DNA from: Halichoerus grypus
Lineage: Eukaryota > Chordata > Mammalia > Carnivora > Phocidae
Length of the DNA: 64,000 nt
Direction of reading: 5' to 3'
Assembly: GCF_964656455.1 (NCBI RefSeq)
Contig: NC_135715.1
Coordinates: 42,407,972 to 42,471,971, forward strand
Shown here: one piece after another, positions 47,291 through 58,959 of the stretch
How the letters are laid out: the number at the start of each line of letters is the position of its first letter
How positions within the stretch are numbered: position 1 is the stretch's first letter
Made by a program: the position numbers and the translations under genes
Notes under the pieces: generated by a model
Told to the model about the DNA's origin: nothing
Seen by the model: the letters and a program-made list of their open reading frames with translations, nothing else
Database searches by the model: none

Positions 47291-48992
47291 ATAACTATTA
47301 AACCAAGTAGTTCAGCTTTCAAAGCATTGCTTCTCTGCCCAAATTCATCCTTTTGCCTGCTTTGTGAAAATGAGGAGATGCCCCTTAAACACTTACTTTT
47401 TCTTTGCTGGTTGGCACTGCGTTAAGCTTGGTCAGGAGTGGGCCCTGGAGAGACATGGTAGGAATAAAGAGTTTGCTCACTTGCCAAGCTCCTACAGTGT
47501 GTGTGGCTTGTCCCCAGCCCCTGGCCCCCGTAGCATGCATGGCTTCTGCAGAGCACAGTGGTCGGCAGTACACAGTGGCCCCCCTCTCTCCCCAGCATCT
47601 ACGTTGGGCTGTTAGGTAGCAGAGTTCCTCTGGTCTTTCCTTGGTCATCTAGAGGGTGGATTTCCAGCAAATTCCCCTACTGCCAATACCACTGTGACTT
47701 CTCTGCCTTTCAAAGATCCATGGCTATGCAACAGTCTGGATCTCAGTCTTGGGTTACAGGTTCCTTCGATGCTAGATCAATATTCCTTATATCTGGTAAT
47801 TTTATATTTTTTAGAGTTCTCCTTAGTTCTTATTTCCTAATCCTACTCAAAGAGATAAATTTATTTTTAAGTAAGAGTGTATATTGGAAAGAGAGTGAGA
47901 TTCTCTTTCCAGAGGATTAGAAAGCTAAGCGTTTAGTCATATTACTTATAGTTAAATGTGGGATTTTTGCCAGTTGCAAGAAAAAACAAATCTATGTAGT
48001 AACTTATGTAAACCTAAATGCTCTATACCAATATTGGGTGTTTTGGTTCCTTATATCAACAACTAGTTTACAATTAGCAGGATATTAGCCACTCAAAATA
48101 ATATGATTGCTTTATAAAGAATGAAAAAAAAATTGCTTGTTACGAGGAGGTTTGGGGTCTGTACTGCCTAAATAAGTGCTTCCATGCCCACTAAAATGTT
48201 CTTGAATTATGTATAACTTCTACACTTTAGGTTTCCAGAGAACCCCATCTCCAGACAGCATCTTTCTACTGTTTCCATTACTTGTCCCAACTTCAGGGCT
48301 TTGCCCTAAAATTAAGCTCCTCAGGAATCACAGCTTGAATTTATATTTAACTAATTGGTTCCTATTCTAGAATTGAATTGTTCATACCAAATTTGTATAA
48401 TGAGATAGTCATTTCCATACTGCTTCCATTCTTATCAACATTTCAGGCAAAATCTAGCAACAAACCATAGACTCTCACTTTTTCTCTGGACATTCTTGTC
48501 CTACCAGATGAATTTTGGCATAGGGGTACACGAGATAGGTCTCTAACCAAATAAATAAGTCCACAGAATGAGTCTTCCATTGGGAACATGGCAGCACTTA
48601 TCCTCGTGGAGGCCATATGAAGCTACAAAGAGAATAAAGGAAAGACAAGGAAAACACACATACACATTTGCAACAAAACTACAAGACAGACAACATCATA
48701 TTTATTTAAGTGCTGCTGAAAATATCTGAAATAAAAAACCATGAAAAGACTCATGGGCAGTTACAAAGGTGAAATCAGTTAATGTGAAGAGTGTCTTGGC
48801 TTTTGAAGTTGTTGAAAATTTGAATCAAGCATACTTCTCCAGATTGAGGGTGAGAATATTCAGTGTAATGTTTGTCTAAGTATATTTAAGACAATAGAAT
48901 ATCTGATATGACCCTTACCAATCAAGATTCATCCTGGAGACATAGTAATCTGAACACAGAAAGTTTAACATAAAGAATTACTAGCTATAACA
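47291..48992. other. Interval containing a locally GC-rich 300-bp block
   Basis: 47360-47640 is clearly more G/C-rich than its surroundings and is open in several frames on both strands (up to 120 codons at 47558-47920 +, 87 codons at 47385-47648 -). None has a recognisable domain, and mutual mirroring suggests composition rather than coding. The remainder is AT-rich without recognised repeats. Confidence 0.45.
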
Positions 48993-49190
48993 GAGCTGTA
49001 ACTTTATTTTTTTATTTTTATTTTTTAAAGATTTTATTTATTTCTTTGAGAGAGAGAGGGCACAAGCAGGGGGGAGCTGGAGAGGGAGAAGGATGCGGGG
49101 CTTGATCCCAGGACCCTGGGATCATGACCTGAGCTGAAGGCAGATGCTTTAACTGACTTAGCCACCCAGGTATCCCGAGCTATAACTTTA
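48993..49190 (-). mobile_element. CAN-SINE, antisense, with internal deletion
   Basis: The element runs 49007-49176. The flanks GAGCTGTAACTTTA and GAGCTATAACTTTA differ at one base. The body lacks the segment between 'gggagaagg' and 'atgcggggcttgatcc'. Confidence 0.96.
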
Positions 49191-49425
49191 AAGATAAATA
49201 AAACTCTAAAGAATATCTTATAGTTGAGGAAGACTTCCCAAAGAGGGAGTCCCCCTCCTGAAGCTGAGATTCAAATCTTGTTGGAGAAGGTATAGTTGTA
49301 GCCTACTGGATGAGGGAGAAGTACTCTGGGATGCTTAAGCCAGAGTTGGTTGACAGTCACCGGACAACTTCCCTAATAAAAATGTAAGGGCGATAAGAGG
49401 AGAAGGTGAAAAGGAGAGTAGCTCA

Positions 49426-49663
49426 CTGTTGTTTTATGGTTTTTTTTTTTTTTTTTTTTAAGATTTTATTTATTTATTTGACAGAGAGAGACACAGCGAG
49501 AGAGGGAATACAAGCAGGCGCAATGGGAGAGGGAGAAGCAGGCTTCCCGCGGAGCAGGGAGCCCGATGCGGGGCTCGATCCCAGGACCCTGGGATCATGA
49601 CCTGAGCCGAAGGCAGACGCTTAACAACTGAGCCACCCAGGCGCCCCCTGTTGTTTTATGGTT
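49426..49663 (-). mobile_element. CAN-SINE, antisense, very close to consensus
   Basis: The element runs 49442-49647 with a long T-run, 'tgacagagagagacacagcg', 'ccgcggagcagggagcccga' and 'gccacccaggcgcccc'. CTGTTGTTTTATGGTT flanks it at 49426-49441 and 49648-49663. The clean body and perfect duplication suggest a recent insertion. Confidence 0.98.
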
Positions 49664-50300
49664 AATGGTTATATGTAAAAGAAAATTTAATTAAAAGTCA
49701 CATGCACAAAATTTAATGATTAATGTTAAACATAAATATAGATAATGCTATTGAGTAAAATTAGAAATTAGAAAGAAGGGGAAGAAACATGGAGAAGAGG
49801 ATCAAATTACTTATATATTTGTTTATCTTGGGAAATTTTTAAAAATATGATATAGTAGAAGGGTTAACTACTCTAAAAAATATAGATCTTCTTAAATCAT
49901 GTAATGTATTTGATGATGAGATTCATGGATTTTGTGACACATATCCACTGCTATACCTTCTTTGCTGTAAAGCGGTGCCCTTGTTGAATGTGAAGTCCAT
50001 GTTAGTGGACCTCTCTCTTTTTTTTTTATTCTTTTCTGTACCATTCGTAATGGCAGATGAAGAATTTCTAATTCATTTTAAGTGGCAACCACTTTTGCCA
50101 AGCTTCTAATAGCAAGGAGTATGCTAGTGTTGCTTCCCAAATGTTTTTCTTTAACTCGGAAACATGTTCTCTAATCAATCATCTCTCTCTTATCAGTCTT
50201 CAATGTTCTATCTCACTTGAGTCAATTACCTCCAAGCCAAAGCTCCTGCTGGTACATGTTTTTTTTAGGACTGCATCTTCTTGAGTGTGTAGTTCCTTTA
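49664..50300. other. AT-rich interval, no gene recognised
   Basis: No frame above 60 codons and no repeat recognised. Confidence 0.5.
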
Positions 50301-50421
50301 TGGGATTGAGCCCTGCATCAGGCTCTGCTCACAACATGGAATCTGTGTAAGACTCTCTGCCTCTCCCCTCTGTGTGCTCGATAAATAAATAAATTAATTA
50401 ATTAATTAATTAAAAAAAAAA
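50301..50421 (+). mobile_element. 5'-truncated CAN-SINE with expanded (AATT)n tail
   Basis: Begins at 'tgggattgagccctgcatca', in the middle of the SINE body. It continues through a shortened CT part to GATAAATAAATAAA, which has expanded into several TTAA/AATT units, and ends in an A-run at about 50412-50421. The tRNA-like head is absent. Confidence 0.9.
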
Positions 50422-53400
50422 AGTAAAACCTGGAGGTATAAAGCCAACATCAGTACATAAACATAAATAGTATGTAAAATGATAGCAAATTAGTGTTATT
50501 ATTATGAAAGGAGATAGGGACGATAGGAAGTCTTCAGAAAAAGAAGAATGAACCAACAAAGAACCCTAAATGGAGCTGACCTTGAGTTAGAAGGGAAGCC
50601 AGGCATATGCATGGGGTACATGAAGTCAAGGCAAGAGTTTTTCAAGAATAAGGGAATCTGAGTAGGTCAAGTACTGAGAAGCTAGCTAAAGTCACAAAAA
50701 ATAATTTGGCAAGCTGAAAGTTTATTTACTTTTCAAAAAAGAGGTTTGTTGGCGGTTTTAGGGTTGAAGTTTATCCTAGTTCTTGTTGATTTATGAGAGA
50801 ATGGTAGGTGAGGTCATAAAAGTCAGGAAGTATAAACAATTCTAAGAAGTAGTATTGCTGAAACAACTACAGAGGAATGAAGCAGTTGGAGGAGAGATCA
50901 TGGTACCTAAGGGAATATTTTATTGTTTTTAATATGTGAAATATCTAACATGTTTATGTACTTTTGGGAAAGATGCTCCAGTGCAGAAGGAAAAAATGAT
51001 AATGCAGAAAAAAAGGGGTAACTGCACAAGCAGAGTCCTTGAGTAGAAAAAAAATGCACAGGAATTGCTATGGCCTTTAAAACCAGAGCAGTTCCTTCAC
51101 TGGAACAGGAGGAAAGGCAAAATATGGATGAAGAGTCGGGCATGTTGGTAGATTTGGTGGTGGAGGGGACAAACTGATTCTCTTCTGAAGTTGTTATTGA
51201 GTCCACTGGGAATGAGGGGGCTGGGAAAGAGATTTGGAGGTTTAAAAAGAGAGGAGAGTGTGTGAAATAGTAATCCGAGAAAGGGTAAAATGAATTTGCC
51301 TCAAAAATGTGAAAGAACAGCGCACACAGTAAAATGATGGAAGGTCAGAAATTTGAAGGTCCAGATGAGGATCAAAATGGTTAAACTTTCAGTTCCATTG
51401 GGAATGATTTGGTACAGTATGAGGTGGTGCTGAAGGAAGAATTCTTTAAACTAAGATATTTTTGAGGTGGTTTAACTATTGGTTGGATCTTTAAAAACTG
51501 GAGACCATTAAGGAAATGGCACAGAGAAAGATATTTTTAAGAATGCAAGCTAGAAACAGAGAAGCCATCCCTGTTGCCCTCAGCACCATGCCAATCAAAT
51601 TGTGATTTTTCAATACTGTTAAGAAGAAGATACATAGAAAGAAGAATGTGTTCTTCCAGTCTTACCAATGATATTCCTTTAAGTATATATAGGAAATCAT
51701 GAGATTAAAAAACAAAAAACGAAACCTGCATAAATTCTCTAACAATAATATTTCAAACCTTCCCAGGAAATTTAGGCTTTGAACAGTTCTCATGATATTG
51801 ATCTCAGGGTCACGGCCATCCTGCTGTGGAATGTGAAGCACAGCAGGTCAGATAGTCGTGCCCTGTGGTTTTGTTCATGGAGGCTACGATGGCAAACATC
51901 ATTCTCTTTTGAGAGTACTTCAAATGTGACAATTATTAACTTTGTGTATCTGGCACATTTTATTGTGACAGGATCAATATATGATGGTGAGATTTACAAG
52001 GCCCTCACTGGGGACAGAGAGCACAAATACAGTGATTTCTTATCTTAGTCTTTAGCAAAGATATGTATGTTCAATTCAAGAAGTTTAGAATTCAAGTGAT
52101 CTATCTCTTGTATTTTTATGTTGTTAGTAGTTGAGAAGCTCTGAATGAGGTACTCATTCTAATTTTTATGAGACACTGAATCATTTCTTAAATATAAAGA
52201 AATCCCATAATATTACAGATATTGTTTTATATTCACTAATGAAAAATTAATCGAGTCTTAATTTTTTATTATTTTGGATGTAGTGTGAGATTATAAGGGA
52301 TATGACAGTTTCTTTTGAAGTTTGCAAACTAGCTTGAGGGAGAAAATAAAAACATAAAATAGTAGACAACACGTAAATACCACTGAGTAAGACTGACTGT
52401 ACAATTTGAGTACAGAGACACACAAATAAAATAAATATTTTAAACAGTAAAATCCAGGTAATTGTTTATGGAGGATGGAGAATATGAACAAAATTTGGAA
52501 AAAAATTCATCAAATTTTAAAGACAAAAAGGACACATGGCCTTATCATTGAAGTATCAAATGAAAGTAATAGAAAAAAAGAGAAACACTGGTGAGTGGAG
52601 AAACTCAAGTTTGATGGATGGCAAATCTTTAAAACAAAAAACAGTATGTGTTTTTACTTTTATTTTTCCTGTTGGTCAACTGTCAATTTTGAAGTCTATC
52701 TTTCATGTAAGGAAAATTAAAAAAAAAAAAAAAAAAGAAGACCTAATATTTCAGGTAATAAGAGCTAATTAATTATTGCATATCACATTGAACATTCATG
52801 TTCCCAATAATATTGGTTCATTTACATGAAAGCCCTACTTCTGTATCCTATGCTCAACTTATAGTTTTTGCTATTCACTGCTATCAAAGACTCACATTCT
52901 AAACTGGAAAAATCCTTCAAAGTAAGGCTTCACTAGTTTATTTCTTTAAGAAAATAAAATCAGTAATAAAATAGAAACAATAGAAATTCACATAAGCAAT
53001 GAGTTGGTTAAACCACAGTCATTTTTGTCCCTTTTATTTTTATCTCATAGGACAAAAGGATGGTAAATCAAATCCATGCCAACAAAAGCATTTAATTTCA
53101 GTAAGTAATTAAAAAAATTCCCTAGCTAATATAAAATGCTTCTTTGGGGAAGTGACTTTTCAAGCTATAAGAAGAAGTGGTACCACAGAGAGGCCATAGA
53201 AATTCCGTTGCTAGTTGTAAAATAAACAGATTCTTAGAGAATGGATATGTTTTTACTCACTACTGTGCTTATAATGAGATTGAATTTAACTTCTTGTGTA
53301 CTAATTGTATTAAACTGTGTACATAAAAGTGATGGAATAAGGGTGATTTGGGGATTAGGCAAGCAATCGAAGGTTTGGGAGAATGATACAAAATTAATAT

Positions 53401-53448
53401 GTGCTTGATTTTTTTAACTCCTGTTTGTGCATTTCTTCGAAGAAAGTG
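50422..53448. other. 3-kb interval without young repeats, no gene recognised
   Basis: The part 50500-51500 is purine-rich on the + strand and might be an old antisense LINE, but no block order could be matched. The frames at 50907-51206 (-, 99 codons) and 51779-52048 (+, 89 codons) resemble no known product. An A-run lies at 52717-52735. Confidence 0.45.
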
Positions 53449-54166
53449 AAGCAACAATAAGAAACTTTTATCCATTCATCTGTCGATGGACATCTTGGCT
53501 CTTTCCACAGTTTGGCTATTGCAGCCGTCAAAAGGAATGAAATCTTGCCATTTGCAACGACGTGGATGGAACTGGAGGTTATTATACTGAGTGAAATAAG
53601 TCAATCAGAGAAAGACATGTATCATATGAACTCACTGATATGAGGAATTCTTAATCTCAGGAAACAAACTGAGGGTTGCTGGAGTGGTGGGGGGTGGGAG
53701 GCATGGGGTGGCTGGGTGATAGATTTTGGGGAGGGTATGTGCTATGGTGAGCGCTGTGAATTGTGTAAGACTGTTGAATCACAGACCTGTACCTCTGAAA
53801 CAAATAATACATTATATGTTAAAAAAAAAAAAGAAAGAAAGAAGAAGGAGAAGAAGAAGAAGAAGAAGAAGAAGAAGAAGAAGAAGAAGATGATAGCAGG
53901 AGGGGAAGAATGAAGGGGGGGAATCGGAGGGGGAGACAAACCATGAGAGACTATGGACTCTGAGAAACAAACTGAGGGTTCTAGAGGGGAGGGTGTGGGG
54001 GGGATGGGTCAGCCTGGTGATGGGTATTAAAGAGGGCATGTTCTGCATGGAGCACTGGGTGTTATACGCAAACAATGAATCATGGAACACAACATCAAAA
54101 ACTAATGATGTAATGTATGGTGATTAACATAACATAATAATAAAAAAACAATAAGAAACTTTTAAA
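53449..54166 (+). mobile_element. Young carnivore L1 with 5' inversion and perfect duplication
   Basis: After the left duplication, 53467-53525 is antisense ORF2 end ('atccattcatctgtcgatgg', 'cacagtttggctattgcagc'). From about 53527 the sense ORF2 end and 3' UTR follow ('aggaatgaaatcttgccatt', 'gagtgaaataagtcaatcag', G-rich block, polypurine tract, 'gagactatggactctgagaa', 'tggtgattaacataac') to an A-rich tail. ACAATAAGAAACTTTTA-type flanks (about 53453-53469 and 54147-54163) form the duplication. Strand is given for the 3' end. Confidence 0.93.
53829..53890 (+). repeat. (GAA)n expansion inside the L1 3' UTR
   Basis: The A-run of the L1 3' UTR passes through GAAAGAAAGAAGAAGGAG into about 13 uninterrupted GAA units (53850-53890) before the L1 resumes at 'tgatagcaggagggga'. 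The sister copy at 27.5 kb has only AAGAAGAAG at this place. Confidence 0.95.
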
Positions 54167-54946
54167 TGGGATTAGAGATGAAGTCAAACTAGAGTTATGA
54201 TGTTATATTTATTTTGGCTTCTGTGTGGTTTTATTTTTTTAACATTTTTGATTTTTTTTGTTTGTTTAATTTTTGTTTGTTTGGCTTTTGGTTTTCAATT
54301 TTGTGCAGAAAAATGCCCAAAATAATTTTGTGCAAGCAAAACCGTCACTTAGAATGTGGTCTTAACACAATAAAAATCTCATTCTATAAAATCTAGTACC
54401 CACAAAAAATGACAGAGTAATTAATCAATGGCATTTGTGCTCTCTAATAAAGAAAATAATATGAACAATTCACATTATTAGAGAACCTGTTTTACAAATA
54501 GATGCCACAACTCCTTTGTATTCAAATAAAATTTGCTAGATAAAATTCTAGGATCACATGAAAAGATTGTATGATTTGGTTTCATAGGAAAATCCACTCT
54601 TTAAATCACCTAATATTTAATATAAGTTCATAGTAAACAAACTGAGAATACCTATCATGTCTAAAGGGTTGTGTTTTCTTGTTTGTTATATTCCTAAAAG
54701 CTATTTACATAATTATTGATTTATATCCTATTCAGAGATAAACAAACAACCTTTAGGCACAAAGATGATCTCACTTGTTCTCTTAGGCTACATTTCCCCG
54801 CAATAAATATTCCTTTAGGTTAATATATTAACTATCAGTTAAAATGAACTGTCAATTGCTCAAATTTAAGAAAAATATGTAGAATATATTATGTTTAATG
54901 ATATTTCCAGAAATCTATAGAGCGTAAAGTAAAATTAGATGATACA

Positions 54947-55001
<55 letters not shown>

Positions 55002-55037
55002 TTGATTTGATTTCATTAGGCTAAAAGAGAAGGTATT
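54167..55037. other. AT-rich interval with long (TA)n, no gene recognised
   Basis: T-rich sequence at 54225-54300, then AT-rich unique-looking sequence and the microsatellite at 54950. Confidence 0.5.
54950..54998. repeat. (TA)n microsatellite, about 24 units
   Basis: Uninterrupted TA run between 'gatacaaac' and 'aaaacttgattt'; self-complementary throughout. Confidence 0.97.
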
Positions 55038-55270
55038 TAAATCAGAGACAGTTGGGACGCCTGGGTGGCTCAATCATTAAGTGGCTGCCTTAGGCTCAGG
55101 TCATGATCCCAGGGTACTGGGATGGAGCACGCATCAGGCTCCCTGCCCAGCGGGAAGCCTTCTTCTCCCTCTCCCACTCCCCCTGCTTGTGTTCCCTCTC
55201 TCGCTATATCTCTCTCTGTCAAATAAATAAATAAAATCTTTAAAAAATAAGTACATAAATCAGAGACAGT
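55038..55270 (+). mobile_element. CAN-SINE, sense, 15-bp duplication
   Basis: The element runs 55053-55255, with head GGGACGCCTGGGTGGCTCAA. TAAATCAGAGACAGT flanks it at 55038-55052 and 55256-55270. Confidence 0.98.
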
Positions 55271-56900
55271 ATTTTATAAGAAAGTCACAGGATGCATTAT
55301 CTGAGCATTAAAAATTGTTCTAAATAATCAACCTATATGCATATAAAAAATTGAAAAATAATTTCATAAGATATTTATACATATTGCAGTTCCTTTTATG
55401 CTGCTTTTAAAATGGGAATGCCTAACACATTTTTTTCACTTTGATCCTTCATATTATAACCATATATTTTAATTTTCCATCTGTCTTTATAATATGCTAC
55501 ACATATGAGCAAAAATGTGACATATACACTAAAGGTTCTTTTAATGGTTTTATAAACTTTTAATACTTCCAACATAAATATGAAAAAAGTTTTTTTATAT
55601 GGCTTTTTTGTGAATAGAATTTTGTTATTTGAACCTTCGCTACATTGAGAATGTAACTGATTCACATTTCGAATCATTGCTTCATCAGTAAAAGTAGTAA
55701 AGGATCATATAAAACAAAAAAGAAATTAGTTTAGTTTTCCATTTTAATTAGTCACACCTATCTTATTAGGTATTTAAGCTTTGATAACCTAGATTCAGAA
55801 TTACTCAGATTAAGGTATAATTAGCTATTCAAATCAATTGTGTCACTCAATTCTATTAATTCTGTTGCTAAAATTTATCACATAATTAATCCTAATATGA
55901 TTCATTATAACCCACAATTAGTCTAGTAAGTCTATAGATGGAAACTGATACAATTCTGAAAAAATCCTGCACCAGCATTTTTGCATTGATTGTCTACTCC
56001 TTCTATGAATAATAACAGAGGTAAACTTAACTTAAACCTTGTACTTTAGATATTAGTAATTTCTAGAGGTTTTTTTTTTCATTATTTGAAGAATTTTCTC
56101 TAGCTTAGTAGATGGTTTTAGTTAAATACTGTTTTAAGAACAGCATGCCATTTGGCTGTCTTTTTCTGTCAACATGAAGGACGAGAGTATTCTTAAAATA
56201 AATATCTCAAAACAAGCATATTTCCCAATAAAATATGTTAGCAATATAAATCAAAGTTAGGCAAAGCACAAATAAATCACAGGTTGCATTGATTTTATTT
56301 CATGAAATGCAACCCTTTCTTAGCATTTGTTTTTATTATTTATTAGCATTGGTTGGAAATTAAACTCAGAAAGACATTTTAATATTTCTTGAATGGAAAG
56401 ACTTTTTTAAAAAAAATTCAAAACAAATATCACTTTAAATCTACACTTCTAAACACAAGTGGGCCTTCAGTTTGCTTTGCATTTCATAGTTCACTAACTT
56501 TCCATTTTTCCTAGCTAGTATTTCTTATATCTCTTTTGTCAGGTCAGGAACTACTCTTCCTTATTCTCTGTTACCTGTTGAGCTTTCCTCTTGTTTCCCT
56601 GAGAACATAGATCATAAAAGAATTCCTACAGGCTCCTGCCAAGACATTTATCCACCCACCCACATTTGGATGATATATTCTGCCTTTCCACCTGCTGCTG
56701 TGGGTGAAGTATATCTATGTTCCTAATTAATATCTATGTCCCTTTTCTTGTGAATAGATTCCTTCCCCTCAGGAACATCATTTCATCATGTGTCTTCTCT
56801 CTCTTGGATCAACATTTTTCCCCCTCTCTACTATATCATTCTCATTAGCCACAATAAATTTGTGATTTCCCCAAACTTAAAAGAATAAAATGAAAAAAAG
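55271..56900. other. AT-rich interval, no gene recognised
   Basis: Only a 93-codon minus-strand frame (55396-55677) without recognisable content. The part right of 56500 becomes pyrimidine-rich. Confidence 0.45.
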
Positions 56901-56929
56901 TCACCCTCTCTTTAACCTGCCTCTCTCCT

Positions 56930-57425
56930 GGTTCTGCTCCAAATTTTTCTCCTTTATAGCTCCAATTTCTCTCTTGAATGTTACCTAGTCAAGCTCCTCA
57001 CAACTTCTCTCCTGATAGCCACATCGGTATGTCCAAACACCCTATATCTTCATTATCATGAATTATTTTCAGCTGCAATTGACATAGTTGATGATTCTCA
57101 TACTCTTCAAATAGCTGTGTTAATTGGCTTTGAGGACCCCGTACTGTCTTGAAATTCCTTCTCCCTAACTGGATACTCCTTTTCAGTCACTTTTGTTAGT
57201 TCTTCATAGTCTAATATGAAAATATTAGAGGGCTCCAGGATTTGATCTTTGGATCATTTCTCTTTCTTTCTATTCTCATATCTTATCCATTTTTAAAATA
57301 ATTTTAAACATCATCTATACTAGATGTCTTCAACACTTATATTTTCTGCATTTTATACTCCTTTGAACAACAGAGTACATTTCTGACGTTACAATTTGGA
57401 AGTCCAATAGATATATCAAGAAATT
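56930..57425 (+). repeat. Possible CR1/L2-type LINE relic, sense
   Basis: Blocks such as 'ctctcctggttctgctcc', 'ttggctttgaggaccccgta', 'gggctccaggatttgatctt', 'ccttttcagtcacttttg' and 'gaagtccaatagatatatca' follow the order of a mammalian L2-like reverse transcriptase region. Divergence is heavy and the frame is destroyed. Confidence 0.4.
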
Positions 57426-57500
57426 ACCATGTTGATTTAAGTAAATTTTACTTACAATAAAATTCACTAGTTAATGTGTATAATTTGATAAGTTGTGTCA

Positions 57501-57525
57501 TATCTATCTATCTATCTATATATAT
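57501..57525. repeat. (TATC)n(TA)n microsatellite
   Basis: Four TATC-type units followed by a short TA run, inside the antisense L1 3' UTR. Confidence 0.85.
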
Positions 57526-57948
57526 CCACAAACCATCTCTAAAATCATGATATCTGTTACCCTTTTTCATCACAACCCTTTGTAATATTTGTATTCCATC
57601 CCTTCTCTTTCTCATTCTTTACTCCCCAACTCTGGTCCCCAGGTCACAATTTATCTGCTTTCTGCTACTATAGATTAATTTATATTTTCTATAATTTGAG
57701 ATAAATATATTTATACATTATATATTCTATTTTGACTGGCTTCCTTCACTCAGCATGATTATTCTGAGATTCATGTGTGTTGTTGCACGTATCAATAGTT
57801 CATTGATTTTTATTGTTGGGTAACATTCCATTATATGGAAATACCATGATTTGTTTATCCATTTACATGTTTATGCATTTTTGTCACCCTCCCACCCAGT
57901 TTTGGGTTATTACAGATTATGTTCCTATGAATATTTGAATAAAATTAT

Positions 57949-58132
57949 TATTTTTAAAGATTTATTTAATTATTTGAGGGGAGGAGAGGCAGAGCAAGAG
58001 GGAGAGAATCTCCAGCAGACTCCCCACTGAAGACAGAGACTTACCTGGGCCTCAATCTCACGACCCTGAGATCATGACCTGAGCTGAAATCAAGAGTCAG
58101 TCGCTTAACTGACTGAGCCACCCAGGCACCCC
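57949..58132 (-). mobile_element. CAN-SINE, antisense, older subtype
   Basis: AAGATTTATTTAATTATTTGAG, body with 'ctgagatcatgacctgagct' and 'gaaatcaagagtcagtcgct', and 'gccacccaggcacccc' at the right end. The flanks show no clear duplication. Confidence 0.93.
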
Positions 58133-58530
58133 AAGAATGTCTGCATTTCAAAACACAGGATTAAAAGGAGGAAAAGACAAGCCACATGTTGGGAGAGAAT
58201 ATTTTCAAATCACGTATCAGAAAAACTTCAATTCAGAATCTATAAAGTCACTTTCATAACTCAATGATAAGGACACAAACCTCTCAATAGAAAAATGGGC
58301 AAAAGGTTTGAACAGATACTTCAGCAGAAAAGCATGGCAAATAACCAAATGAATAGATTCTCAACTTTATTAGACATTAGCAAAATGCAAATTAAATACA
58401 TAATTATAAACCATAACTACTTGAATGGCTATAATTTAAAAACACCGATAATTCCAGTTATTGGTAAAGACATGGAAAAATGGGAATCTGTATACACTAC
58501 TGATAGAAGTGTAAATATTTACACAACTTT

Positions 58531-58959
58531 TTTTTAAACAAACTTATTATGTCCAAGAACAAATCATAATATTTGTCCCAAACCTTTCCCTCTAGCATTC
58601 CTTTCAATTTTGGTTAATGAAAATCCATTTTTCCATGGCTTGGAGCAATAATAATGATATATTTCCTGACTCATTTCTTTCAATTCTTGTAGTCCAATAC
58701 AACTACAAATCTAGTTGTCTTTACCTCCAATATATACTAGGATCCAACTACCACTTACTCCTTCCCACTTACAATGTGGGCCAAACCCCTCTACTCTCTT
58801 ATCCATAGTATTCTGCCCTAGGATTTGTACTCATTTCATGAGTCAGAATAATCTTATTCATATATATTAAATCATTGATATTCTTTGCTAGTAACCAGAT
58901 AATAGCTTTTCATTTCACTCAGAATAAACAAATAATGTATTCTAACAGGCTTTAAGACT
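58531..58959. other. AT-rich interval, no gene recognised
   Basis: A 63-codon frame only; no repeat recognised. Confidence 0.5.

Larger units (their letters stand above)
57430..58530 (-). mobile_element. Old L1 (L1ME-like), antisense 3' part and inverted 5' part
   Basis: 57430-57948 is antisense L1 3' UTR and ORF2 end ('tgactggcttccttcactca', 'gggtaacattccattatatg', 'tttatccatttacatgttta'). 58135-58530 is sense ORF2 from further upstream ('gaaaagacaagccacatgtt', 'gaaaaatgggcaaaaggttt', 'caaaatgcaaattaaataca'). A CAN-SINE sits between them. A single 5'-inverted insertion is the simplest reading; two separate fragments remain possible. Confidence 0.7.

Noticed and set aside
51779..52048. 89-codon + frame with a coding-like C-terminal half
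   Set aside because: Considered as a processed pseudogene, but no family could be named and no A-tail or duplication was found.
53812..54090. Minus-strand frame rich in leucine and phenylalanine
   Set aside because: It is the translation of the GAA/A-rich L1 3' UTR on the opposite strand.
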